Part shown: in pieces, positions 15,643 to 23,900 of the stretch
How the letters are laid out: every line of letters starts with the position of its first letter
How positions within the stretch are numbered: the stretch's first letter is position 1
Source: Streptomyces sp. NBC_01476
GTDB taxonomy: Bacteria > Actinomycetota > Actinomycetes > Streptomycetales > Streptomycetaceae
NCBI RefSeq assembly: GCF_036227265.1
Contig: NZ_CP109446.1
Span: 2,059,501-2,123,500 of the forward strand
DNA length: 64,000 nt
Direction of reading: 5' to 3'
Notes under the pieces: generated by a model
Told to the model about the DNA's origin: nothing
The model's database searches: none
Seen by the model: only the letters and a program-made list of their open reading frames with translations
Program-made: the position numbers and the translations under genes

Positions 15643-16524
15643 TTACCGCAAGCCCGCCTCCGCCGCCGCGAGGATCTCGGTGACCCGCGCACCGAACCGC
15701 GCGTCGCACGGGTTGGGGCCGCCGGCGACCGCCGCGATCAGCGTGTCGATCGCGTGGCCGAAGGATTCGGTGGCAGGCCCGCTGACGCCCTCCGGGTAGG
15801 TGGCGACCCCGTGCGTGCCGCGGAACTCGATCGCCACGCCGGCGCCGGCTCGCGGCGCGGTCAGGGTGAGCACCGCGGTACTCGACGCGCCGCTCTCATG
15901 ACGAAGCGTCAGATGCGTGGTGTCGCCCGCCCCGCGGGCGCTGTGCACCTCGGTGACGTCGCCGAGCACCGGCAGCAGGACGGACAGCGCGTGCGGGCCC
16001 ACGTCCCACAGGCCGCCTTTCTCCCGGCGCCAGGGCGAGTCGGCGAACGGGCTCGCGCCGTCGCCGAACACCGACCCGTACCAGTCGGCGCGGCCGAGGT
16101 ACCAGTCGCCGGTCGCCGCCTGCTGGTCGATCCACCGGGCGGAGGCCGGGTCGAAGCGCAGGGTGAAGAAGACCACGGAGGCCACCCCGCTCCCGGTTAC
16201 CGCGTCGGCCACCGCGTGCGCGTCATCGACGGTCGCCGCCAGCGGCTTGTCCAGCAGCAGATGACGGCCGGCCTTCGCCGCCCTGACCGCGAGCGGCGCC
16301 TGGAACGCGGGCGGCAGGGCGACCGCCACCGCGTCGACGTCCGCGATCAGGGCTTCCACGTCGTCATAGGCCCGCACCCCGAAGGCGCCCGCGACCTCGG
16401 CTGCCGCCTCGGGCCTGCGGCCCCACACCCCGGCGAATTCCACCCCGGGGTGGGCGGCGAGCGCGGGGCCGTGGGTCATCGAGGCCCAAGGGCCGGTGCC
16501 GAGCAGGCCGAAACGGATCGTCAT
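15643..16524 (-). CDS. Gfo/Idh/MocA family oxidoreductase
   Basis: A 293-residue NAD(P)-dependent dehydrogenase. The Rossmann motif is RFGLLGTGPWA. LLLDKPLAATVDDA holds the E/D-K-P lysine typical of the family, and GGLWDVGPHALSVLLPVLGDV contains the conserved D-x-G-x-H active-site stretch. These enzymes oxidise or reduce sugars, cyclitols and related substrates. The start codon overlaps the stop of the upstream gene (ATGA), so both are co-translated. The substrate is unknown. Confidence 0.9.
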   Translation of the reverse strand: MTIRFGLLGTGPWASMTHGPALAAHPGVEFAGVWGRRPEAAAEVAGAFGVRAYDDVEALIADVDAVAVALPPAFQAPLAVRAAKAGRHLLLDKPLAATVDDAHAVADAVTGSGVASVVFFTLRFDPASARWIDQQAATGDWYLGRADWYGSVFGDGASPFADSPWRREKGGLWDVGPHALSVLLPVLGDVTEVHSARGAGDTTHLTLRHESGASSTAVLTLTAPRAGAGVAIEFRGTHGVATYPEGVSGPATESFGHAIDTLIAAVAGGPNPCDARFGARVTEILAAAEAGLR

Positions 16525-16895
16525 GAGGTCACCTTGGGCTCGTCGTGCCTGGCATAGGAGTCGCCGTCCACATCCCGCCACTCGACGGAGAACTGCACTT
16601 CCACCGCGGGGATCACGGCGGTGTGCCGCCGCAGCAGGGCGAGCACCGCCCCGGTCGTCTCGCGCTTGACCTCCGCGGTGCGGCCGGCCAGCAGGGCCAG
16701 TTCGGCATGGATCATCGCGTAGTACGGCGAGCCGTCGGCGATCCAGGTCTCCTCCAGCCGCAGGAAGCGGGTCTTGCAGCCCTGGAGGCGGCCCCCGGCG
16801 ACAGTGACCAGCGTCTCGTGCAGATCCTTGGCGAAGGCGGGGCGGTCGAAGGCGTCGGCGACGGTCCCGGAGTACACGACGGTGATGTGCGGCAT
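16521..16895 (-). CDS. Tautomerase-like small protein (CHMI family-like)
   Basis: A 124-residue protein beginning MPHITVVYSGTVADAFDRPAFAKDLHETLV. After Met removal Pro would be the N-terminal residue, as in the tautomerase superfamily and 5-carboxymethyl-2-hydroxymuconate isomerase. Further on it has GGRLQGCKTRFLRLEETWIADGS and a C-terminal VEVQFSVEWRDVDGDSY. It is translationally coupled (ATGA) to the downstream Gfo/Idh/MocA enzyme, suggesting a joint catabolic step. The start at 16895 is chosen for the Pro-1 N-terminus; a longer frame to 16997 is rejected. Confidence 0.75.
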   Translation of the reverse strand: MPHITVVYSGTVADAFDRPAFAKDLHETLVTVAGGRLQGCKTRFLRLEETWIADGSPYYAMIHAELALLAGRTAEVKRETTGAVLALLRRHTAVIPAVEVQFSVEWRDVDGDSYARHDEPKVTS

Positions 16896-17018
16896 GCCGC
16901 CCATTGTGCCGCCCGCCCGGATGCGGCCCGCCGCCGGTACGTTCACCGGGTGACGCACGTGACCGCAAGTTGCGGTTGAGCCGTACCCGCTGGTCACCCT
17001 GGTGGTGCCGGGTCCGCG

Positions 17019-17056
17019 TTCACACGTGGTTAACGGCCGGGCAACAGCCGGGAAAA
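17019..17056 (+). promoter_or_regulatory. GlnR-like operator upstream of glnII
   Basis: Four half-sites with 11-nt periodicity: TTCAC (17019), TTAAC (17030), GCAAC (17041) and GAAAA (17052), each followed by a 6-nt spacer. The match to gTnAc-n6-GaAAc is weaker than at glnA, with one to two deviations per half-site. It lies about 90-125 bp before the glnII start. Confidence 0.6.
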
Positions 17057-17145
17057 GCGGACTTGCGACGCTGCACCCGGCCGATCAGTGCCGCTCGGCA
17101 GCCCGGCCCGCACCCGCGATCACGTTCGTTAAGGATGGCTTCACC

Positions 17146-18165
17146 GTGACCTACAAGGCTGAGTACATCTGGATAGACGGCACCGAGCCGACCGCGAAGC
17201 TGCGCTCAAAGACGAGGATCCTCGCCGATGGCGCCGAGCTCCCCATCTGGGGCTTCGACGGTTCCAGCACCAACCAGGCCGAGGGTCACGCCTCGGACCG
17301 CGTACTCAAGCCGGTGGCTTCCTACAAGGACCCGTTCCGCGGCGAGAACGACGTGCTGGTGATGTGTGAGGTCTTCAACATCGACGGCACCCCGCACGAG
17401 TCCAACACCCGCGCCGCGCTGCGCGATGTCGCGGAGAAGTTCGCCGGGCAGGAGTCGCTGTTCGGCATCGAGCAGGAGTACACCTTCTTCAAGGGCTCGC
17501 GCCCGCTCGGCTTCCCCGAGGGCGGCTTCCCCGCCCCGCAGGGCGGCTACTACTGCGGTGTCGGCGCCGACGAGATCTTCGGCCGCGAGATCGTCGAGAA
17601 GCACCTCGACAACTGCCTGACCGCGGGGCTCGGCATCTCCGGCATCAACGCCGAGGTCATGCCCGGCCAGTGGGAGTTCCAGGTCGGCCCGCTCAGCCCG
17701 CTGGACGTCTCCGACCAGCTGTGGGTGGCCCGTTGGCTGCTCTACCGCACCGCCGAGGAGTTCGGCGTCTCCGCCACCCTGGACGCCAAGCCGGCCAAGG
17801 GCGACTGGAACGGCGCGGGCGCGCACACCAACTTCTCCACCAAGGCGATGCGCGAGAACTACGCGGCGATCATCGAGGCCGCCGAGTCGCTCGGCCGCGA
17901 CGAGAAGCCGCTGGAGCACATCAAGCACTACGGCTCCGGTGTCGAGGCCCGGCTGACCGGTGCGCACGAGACCGCGCCGTGGAACGAGTACAGCTACGGC
18001 GTCTCCAACCGCGGCGCCTCGGTCCGTATCCCGTGGCAGGTCGAGGTGGACCAGAAGGGCTACATCGAGGACCGCCGCCCGAACGCCAACATGGACCCGT
18101 ACGTCGTCACCCGGCTGATCGTGGACACCTGCGGCACGGCCCTGGAGAAGGCCGGACTGGTCTGA
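17146..18165 (+). CDS. glnII: Glutamine synthetase type II (GlnII)
   Basis: The eukaryotic-type glutamine synthetase found in Streptomyces, rhizobia and Frankia, a second ATP-dependent ammonium-assimilating enzyme that is not adenylylated. The 339-residue protein starts MTYKAEYIWIDGTEPTAKLRSKTRI at a GTG preceded by AAGGA. Recognisable motifs are WGFDGSSTNQAEGHASDR, GIEQEYTFF, GINAEVMPGQWEFQVGP (catalytic loop) and GDWNGAGAHTNFSTKAMR. The GlnR-like operator upstream suggests nitrogen-limited expression. A perfect hairpin terminator follows. Confidence 0.97.
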   Translation: MTYKAEYIWIDGTEPTAKLRSKTRILADGAELPIWGFDGSSTNQAEGHASDRVLKPVASYKDPFRGENDVLVMCEVFNIDGTPHESNTRAALRDVAEKFAGQESLFGIEQEYTFFKGSRPLGFPEGGFPAPQGGYYCGVGADEIFGREIVEKHLDNCLTAGLGISGINAEVMPGQWEFQVGPLSPLDVSDQLWVARWLLYRTAEEFGVSATLDAKPAKGDWNGAGAHTNFSTKAMRENYAAIIEAAESLGRDEKPLEHIKHYGSGVEARLTGAHETAPWNEYSYGVSNRGASVRIPWQVEVDQKGYIEDRRPNANMDPYVVTRLIVDTCGTALEKAGLV

Positions 18166-18181
18166 CCGGTCGGTTCCGTAC

Positions 18182-18237
18182 GGCAGTTGTGACACGGCAG
18201 TGCTGACACGGCAGTCGTGACAGAGCAGTTGTGACAG
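18182..18237 (+). repeat. Four 14-bp tandem repeats after glnII
   Basis: Units at 18182, 18196, 18210 and 18224 follow the pattern GGCAGTNSTGACAS. They occupy the space between the glnII stop and its terminator. They are non-coding and diverged by one to three bases, so older than the exact repeats elsewhere in the window. A role is not evident. Confidence 0.8.
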
Positions 18238-18271
18238 GAAGGGCGCCCGCCGGGAGGTGGGCGCCCTTCCT
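18236..18271 (+). terminator. Terminator after glnII
   Basis: A perfect 13-bp stem: AGGAAGGGCGCCC (18236-18248) with its complement at 18259-18271 and a 10-nt loop. It stands 71 bp after the glnII stop. Confidence 0.9.
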
Positions 18272-18345
18272 GTGTGCTCCGCCCTTCCGGTGCCGCCCGG
18301 CGCCGTTTCGAGTGACCATCGGATGAACCACTCGTTTGACACCGC

Positions 18346-20298
18346 GTGAACACGCGACCACAACAAGCCACCACGTCCGCCTCCGGGATTCCCGCCGGCT
18401 CCCGTCCCGTCGCGGTGGAAGAGGCGGAAGCCGCGCTGGTCGAGCACTATCCGCGGCTGGTACGGCTGGCGTATCTGACCCTGCCGGCCGGCCTCGGCAA
18501 GCACCGCAGAGTGCTGGTGGCACACCGCCTCGTGCAGCGGGCGCTGCCCCGGTCCGGCACCCCGGCACCCGTCGCGGGCGGGGCGTACGGCCTCCTGCGC
18601 CGCGAAGTGCTCCGCGGGGCACTGGAGTTCGGGGCGTACGGCCGGTGGCGTACGGCGCTGGAAGCGGTACGGCCGCCGCAGGTGCTGGGGCTCCGGGTGC
18701 ACCCCCGGGTCGGGGACGACGGCGAACTCGCCCTGGACCGCGCGCTGTCCGCGCTGCGGCCCGAGGCCCGGGCGGCCTTCGCGCTGCGGACGGCCGAGCG
18801 GCTGGACGCGGCGCACGCCCGGGCACTGCTGGCGGCGGCGGGGGCGGCCGACCCGCCGGGCGCGCTGCGCGCTGCGGCCGCGGTGGCGGCCGTACCTGAT
18901 GTGCAACGGCTGCTGGCATCGGCGGAGTTCGACCCCGCCACGGTCCAGGCCCGCCCGACGGACCTGCTCCGCCGCAGGCAGCGGGTGCGGATCGGGCTCG
19001 CGGCGGTCGTGATGGTGGTGGCCGGCGGGCTGCTCATGTCGGTGTGGAGCGACGGGAGCACACCCCAGTACACGGCCGCCGCCGGTACGCCCGCGGGCGC
19101 CTCGTACGACACCGACCCGGCGGCGCTGGTCCGGGTGGCGCCGGACGCCTGGACGAGAACGGACCGGATGGACTTCACCGCCTGGCCGGCCCGCGGCGGC
19201 CGCACCTCCGACAAGGCGCTGCTGGCACGGGCGTTGGCGGTCTGGGCGAACCCGGGGCCGGATGTGGACGTCAGCGCCACGCCCGGCACCCCGCGTACCG
19301 GACCCGCCCGGCCGCCCCAGCTGCTCTTCGCGGGCGACGTCGACAACGCGACCGTGGTCCTGTTCCACGACGGTCTGCGGCTGGTCCGCTTCGCCCAGCC
19401 GCGCAGCGGCAACGGCCGGGCCGCGCTGGACTTCGCCCAGGTGCAGGACGCGGACATCACCACCGCGGCCGCGGTCGTGGTCAACCGGGTGGACGGCAAC
19501 GCCCGCTTCCTGACCGCGCCCTGGGTGGCGGACGCGCAGTACCGCGACCTGCTCCGGCCGGACCGGCGGGGAACCGCGCTGCACCGCTCGGCGGACGGGG
19601 TGACCGACCCGGTGGCGATGCCCGGTGCGGGCGCGCCGGCCGGGAGCTGCGGCACGGCGTGGCCGGTGATGCGGCTGCGCTCCTCCCCCGAGGTCGCCCA
19701 GCGGCAGACGTTCCTCCTCACCGACCTCGGTGACCTCACCCCCGTCCACCTCACCTTCAGCCCGCCGCCCACCGCCGGGGTGCCCGCCGGGCAGCCGGGG
19801 GAGGTCACCGGCACGCAGGCGCTGGAGAGCTGGGCGCACGGCGCATGCCGGCTGGGCGGCTTGCGCGGGCAGGGCGTGCGGTCGGTCGACGCGTGGGAGT
19901 TCGCCAGGACCCCGCTGCCCGAAGGCCGCGGCGACGCGGCCTGGACCTGCGACCGCGCCGACACCTGGCGCGGCCCGGGGCAGGCGACGGTGCGGTTCGT
20001 ACCCCCGGACGTCGCGGCGACCGCGCCCGGCACGGTGGCCGGTCAGCAGACCGGCGGGCGCGCGTGCGGCCCCTTCGGGCGGGAGGTGATGGCCGGGGTG
20101 ATGTGGAAGTCCCCGGCCGGGCACTGGTATCTGCTCGCCGCCGGCAGCCGGGACGTCACCCGGATCACCGCTTCCGACGGGGTGGACGCCACCGCGGACG
20201 GACCGTTTCTCGCCACCCCGGCGCCGCCCGGGAGCCGTCCGGCGCTCAGCGCCAGGCTGAAGAGCGGCGGCACGCTCTCCCCGCTGACCGGGGACTGA
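18346..20298 (+). CDS. Membrane-anchored protein with sigma-factor-like N-terminus
   Basis: A 650-residue protein starting at GTG 18346. Residues 25-200 resemble a degenerate ECF sigma factor: EAALVEHYPRLVRLAYLTLP matches the region 2 start, and LDRALSALRPEARAAFALRTAERLDAAHARALLAAAG lies where region 4 would be. One transmembrane segment follows (about 212-234, RIGLAAVVMVVAGGLLMSVW). The remaining 415 residues are predicted outside the cell, contain several cysteines, and match no family I know. A sensor linking the envelope to a cytoplasmic binding domain is one reading. It is monocistronic, after the glnII terminator. Confidence 0.75.
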   Translation: MNTRPQQATTSASGIPAGSRPVAVEEAEAALVEHYPRLVRLAYLTLPAGLGKHRRVLVAHRLVQRALPRSGTPAPVAGGAYGLLRREVLRGALEFGAYGRWRTALEAVRPPQVLGLRVHPRVGDDGELALDRALSALRPEARAAFALRTAERLDAAHARALLAAAGAADPPGALRAAAAVAAVPDVQRLLASAEFDPATVQARPTDLLRRRQRVRIGLAAVVMVVAGGLLMSVWSDGSTPQYTAAAGTPAGASYDTDPAALVRVAPDAWTRTDRMDFTAWPARGGRTSDKALLARALAVWANPGPDVDVSATPGTPRTGPARPPQLLFAGDVDNATVVLFHDGLRLVRFAQPRSGNGRAALDFAQVQDADITTAAAVVVNRVDGNARFLTAPWVADAQYRDLLRPDRRGTALHRSADGVTDPVAMPGAGAPAGSCGTAWPVMRLRSSPEVAQRQTFLLTDLGDLTPVHLTFSPPPTAGVPAGQPGEVTGTQALESWAHGACRLGGLRGQGVRSVDAWEFARTPLPEGRGDAAWTCDRADTWRGPGQATVRFVPPDVAATAPGTVAGQQTGGRACGPFGREVMAGVMWKSPAGHWYLLAAGSRDVTRITASDGVDATADGPFLATPAPPGSRPALSARLKSGGTLSPLTGD

Positions 20299-20319
20299 CC
20301 CGGCCGGCGGGCGGAGCGC

Positions 20320-20808
20320 TCACTCTCCGGTCCGCAGCCGCAGCACCATCGTCACGTTGTCACCCTCCCGGGTGTCCTCGTCCCAGCCCTGACTGGCGTA
20401 GAAGGCCCGGGCCCTGGCGTTCGGCGCGAAGACGTCCAGACTGGCGACCGCGAGCTTGGCGGCCCGCCACACCTCGACGCAGGCGCGGTGCAGGGCGGTG
20501 CCGGTGCCGGTGCGCCACACCTCGGGGTCGATGTGGAAGTGGAAGAGCTTGTCGCCGTCGAAGCGGGCGCCGAGGACGGCGAAGCCCACCACGTGGTCGT
20601 CGCGGACCGCGCAGAGTACGGTCCGCTCCCGCGAGGTGATCGCCTGCTGGGTGCCGACGCGCTGCCGTTCGAGTTCCTCGGGGCCGCTGTACGCCTCGGG
20701 CGGCAGGTGGCCCCGGTAGTACGTCGCCCGGGCCCGGGCGTGGACGTCGCAGATGGCGTCCAGGTCCTCGATGAGGGCGGGCCGGATCACGACGGGCGAT
20801 TTGCTCAT
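20320..20808 (-). CDS. GNAT family N-acetyltransferase
   Basis: A 162-residue acetyl-CoA-dependent acetyltransferase. The N-terminal VVIRPALIEDLDAICDVHARAR, the central LCAVRDDHVVGFAVLG strand and the acetyl-CoA-binding motif A (IDPEVWRTGTGTALHRA) are clear, followed by LDVFAPNARARAFYASQGW (motif B). The substrate could be an amine, antibiotic or protein N-terminus. It converges with the preceding gene and is separated from the amylopullulanase by its terminator. Confidence 0.92.
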   Translation of the reverse strand: MSKSPVVIRPALIEDLDAICDVHARARATYYRGHLPPEAYSGPEELERQRVGTQQAITSRERTVLCAVRDDHVVGFAVLGARFDGDKLFHFHIDPEVWRTGTGTALHRACVEVWRAAKLAVASLDVFAPNARARAFYASQGWDEDTREGDNVTMVLRLRTGE

Positions 20809-20905
20809 GGGTACATGGACGCCCAGGGCGGCGATTCAGTTCCCCGGAAGTGGCCGGAAGTGACGCTTCTCACCGTTTGGGTAACCGGTCGCCGGCGGAA
20901 GGGAC

Positions 20906-20953
20906 CCGCGGCGGGCCGGACCGGGGGTCAGGACCCGGACCGGCCCGCCGCGG
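20906..20953 (-). terminator. Terminator after the amylopullulanase gene
   Basis: A perfect 14-bp inverted repeat: CCGCGGCGGGCCGG (20906-20919) and its complement (20940-20953), with a partial inner stem (CCGGG/CCCGG). It starts two bases after the amylopullulanase stop codon. Confidence 0.8.
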
Positions 20954-20954
20954 A

Positions 20955-23900
20955 TCAGCCGGAGGTCGTCCGGCCGTCGTGAACGCCGAGTTGAACGCCG
21001 AGTTGAACGCCGCCTCGAACGCCGTCTTGAACACCCTGTTGGAATACCGCCACCGTACGCGCGGGCACCGTGAAGGTGCCGGACGAGGGGGCGTAGCCGG
21101 CGGTCCTCACCACCGGGTCGGCCCCGTGCGCCTGCACCGGGTGCAGGGCGTAGCGCGTGCCGGCCAGGGAGGCGATCCGCTGGTCCTGGCGCTGCGGGGT
21201 GGCGTTGATGACGACGACGAGGTCACCGGTCTTCATGGTGATCACGCCGGGCGTCTCGCCGGTGCCGGACAGCGGGAAGGAGAGCTGCCGCTGGACCTCG
21301 GCCGACGTACTGAGGTGGAACGCGGGCTCGGCGGTGCGGATCCGCAGCAGGTCCTGGTACGCGGCCGAGGCGGCGTTGATCTGCGCGCAGCCGGGGGTGG
21401 CGGTGGGATTGGTCAACAAGGGCCTGGCGTAGGGCCACTTGTCCTGGTTGTCGGCGGCCGGGGGCAGACCCCGGCCGAAGCCGTTGCCCTGGTCGCAGGT
21501 CCAGTGGATGGCGTTGAACCAGTCGCCCGACTCGTAGGAGTTGCGGTCGAGCGACTTGGAGCGCAGCAGGTCGGAGCCCGCCTGGTAGAGCGCGGGGCCC
21601 TGGGAGAGGGCGGCGGTGGACTCGGCGACGACCTGCATCCTGGCCCGGTCGGCGGCTGAGGTGGCGGCCGGGAGTTTGTAGGTGAGGGCGTCGTAGAGGG
21701 TTTCGTTGTCGTGCGCGTCCACATAGGCGAGGGCGTCGCCTGGCGCGTCGGCGTAGCCGGCGGGGGCGCCGTTGTAGTCGACCTCGGCGCCGGTGACCTG
21801 TCGGCCGTCGGAGCCGGTGAAGGTGAAGCGGCTCAGATTGCCGGTGAGGCCGACTTTGATCAGATCCTGGTAGTGCAGCAGGCGCGCCTTCTGCTCCGCC
21901 GGAGTGCCGTTGGCGGCCGAGGAGTTGGGGTCGGTGTAGAGGCCGGAGCCGAAGCCCTGGACGCCCGGGTCGGCATCGAAGGGGCTGCCGCCGCGCACCG
22001 CGTCGCGGGCCCGGTCGGAGAAGGTGGCGACGCCGGTGCCGGCCATGTTGGCCTGGGTGGCCTGGACGAAGCGGGCGTCGTCGGCGACTTCGCCGAAGTT
22101 CCAGCCCTCGCCGTAAAGGATGATGTTCTTGCCGTCGACTCCGTCCTGGGCGACGGTGAGGGCGTCGAGCGCCCTGCGGACGGCGAGGATGTTCTCCTTC
22201 GGGTGGAAGCCCATCAGGTCGAACCGGAAGCCGTCGACCTTGTACTCCCTTGCCCAGGTGACGATCGAGTCGACCACGAGCTTGCCCATCATCGTGTTCT
22301 CGGGCGCGGTGTCGGAGCAGCAGGTGCCGGTGGCCACCGAACCGTCGGGCATGAGCCGCTGGTAGTAGCCGGGCACGATCTTGTCGAGCACGGAGGCGCC
22401 GTCCTGGCCACTGGCCGCGGTGTGGTTGTAGACCACGTCCATCACCACACGCAGCCCGGCGTTGTTGAGCCCCTGCACCATCTGCCGGAACTCCACCGTC
22501 CGGCCGGCCCCTTCGGGGTCCTTGGCGTACGAGCCCTCGGGGACGGTGTAGTGGAAGGGGTCGTAGCCCCAGTTGTACGCGTCGGTGGCCTTGGTCCAGG
22601 CCACGCACGCCTGTTGCCGGTCGCTGTCGGGGGCGTAGGAGGCCAGGTCGCAGTCGGGGGCGCTCTGGTCCTTCGCCTGTTCGGGGACGCTGGAGAAGTC
22701 GAAGGCGGGCAGCAGGTGGACATGGGTGATGCCGGCCTTGGCGAGGTCGGTCAGATGGGTCATGCCGGCCGAGTGGGTGGCGGTGAACGCGGTGTACTTG
22801 CCGCGGTCCGGCGCCGGGACGGTGGCGTCGGCGATCGAGAAGTCCCGGATGTGCAGCTCCTGGATCTGGGCCCGGCTGATCGGCACGGCCGCGGGTTTAC
22901 GCTGCCGCGCCCAGCCCGCGGGGGCGAGTTCCGGGTCGTCCAGGTCCACCAGCAGGCTCTGCCGCGAGTCGGCGGTCAGCGCGACCGCGTACGGATCGGT
23001 GACCTTGTTGACCACCAACTGCCCGGCGCTGGGCGCCCAGACGGTCACGTCGTAGAGATACGCCTTCCCCGTCCAGGACGTGGGACCGGTCACCGACCAG
23101 ACGCCGCTCGCCGGATCCCGCCGCATCGGCACGGTCCGGCCGGCGATCTCCACCGAGACGGTGCGGGCGGTCGGCGCCCACAGCGACAGGCTGGGGGTGC
23201 CGTGCCGGAACACCGGCCCGAGAGCCGCGTGCTGGGCCTTGCCCGCGTAGAGGTCGTCGAGGACGCCCTGGGTCTGTACGCCGGTGGCGGCCAGCAGCGC
23301 GCCGTTGGCGGCGCGCCGGGTGGCGATCAGCTGGCCGCGCAGCGCGTCGTCGGTCCTGCCGCGGTCGCGGGGGTCGACGGTGAAGGCGGTGTAGCCCTTC
23401 AGCTGCGGGAACCTGGCGAGTTGCGCCGCGGTGAGGTCGGTCTTCGCCAGCCGCAGCCAGTGGCCTTCGCCGGACAGGGCGCCGTCCTTGACGGTGATGC
23501 CGCCGTCGGGGGCGTAGACGAGCTGCTGGGAGGCGGAGGGGACGGCGGTCCGCCAGGCGACGGTGTTCCGGTCGATCCACTGGGCCGCGGACGTGGAGAG
23601 GTCCACGTCGGCTTCCGGTCCCTTGGGTTGCGGCAGCAGGTGGTTGGCCGTGCCGTCCAGCAGCCACACCTCGTGACCGGTGCCGGTGAGGTCCAGCGAC
23701 TGGTCGCTGGGCAGGTCCTTGGTGTCGCCGTTGTGGATGATGTAACTGAGCGCGGTGGCCCCGGCGGCCAGCGGTACGTCGAACTCGGCGCCGTACGGGT
23801 CGATTCTGGTCGGCCGCAGCGGCGCCGTCCACTCGGTCGGCTCGGCGGCGCCGGCCCACACGTGCAGGCCCCAGCCGGTGTAGTCGCCGTCGGCCCGGTG

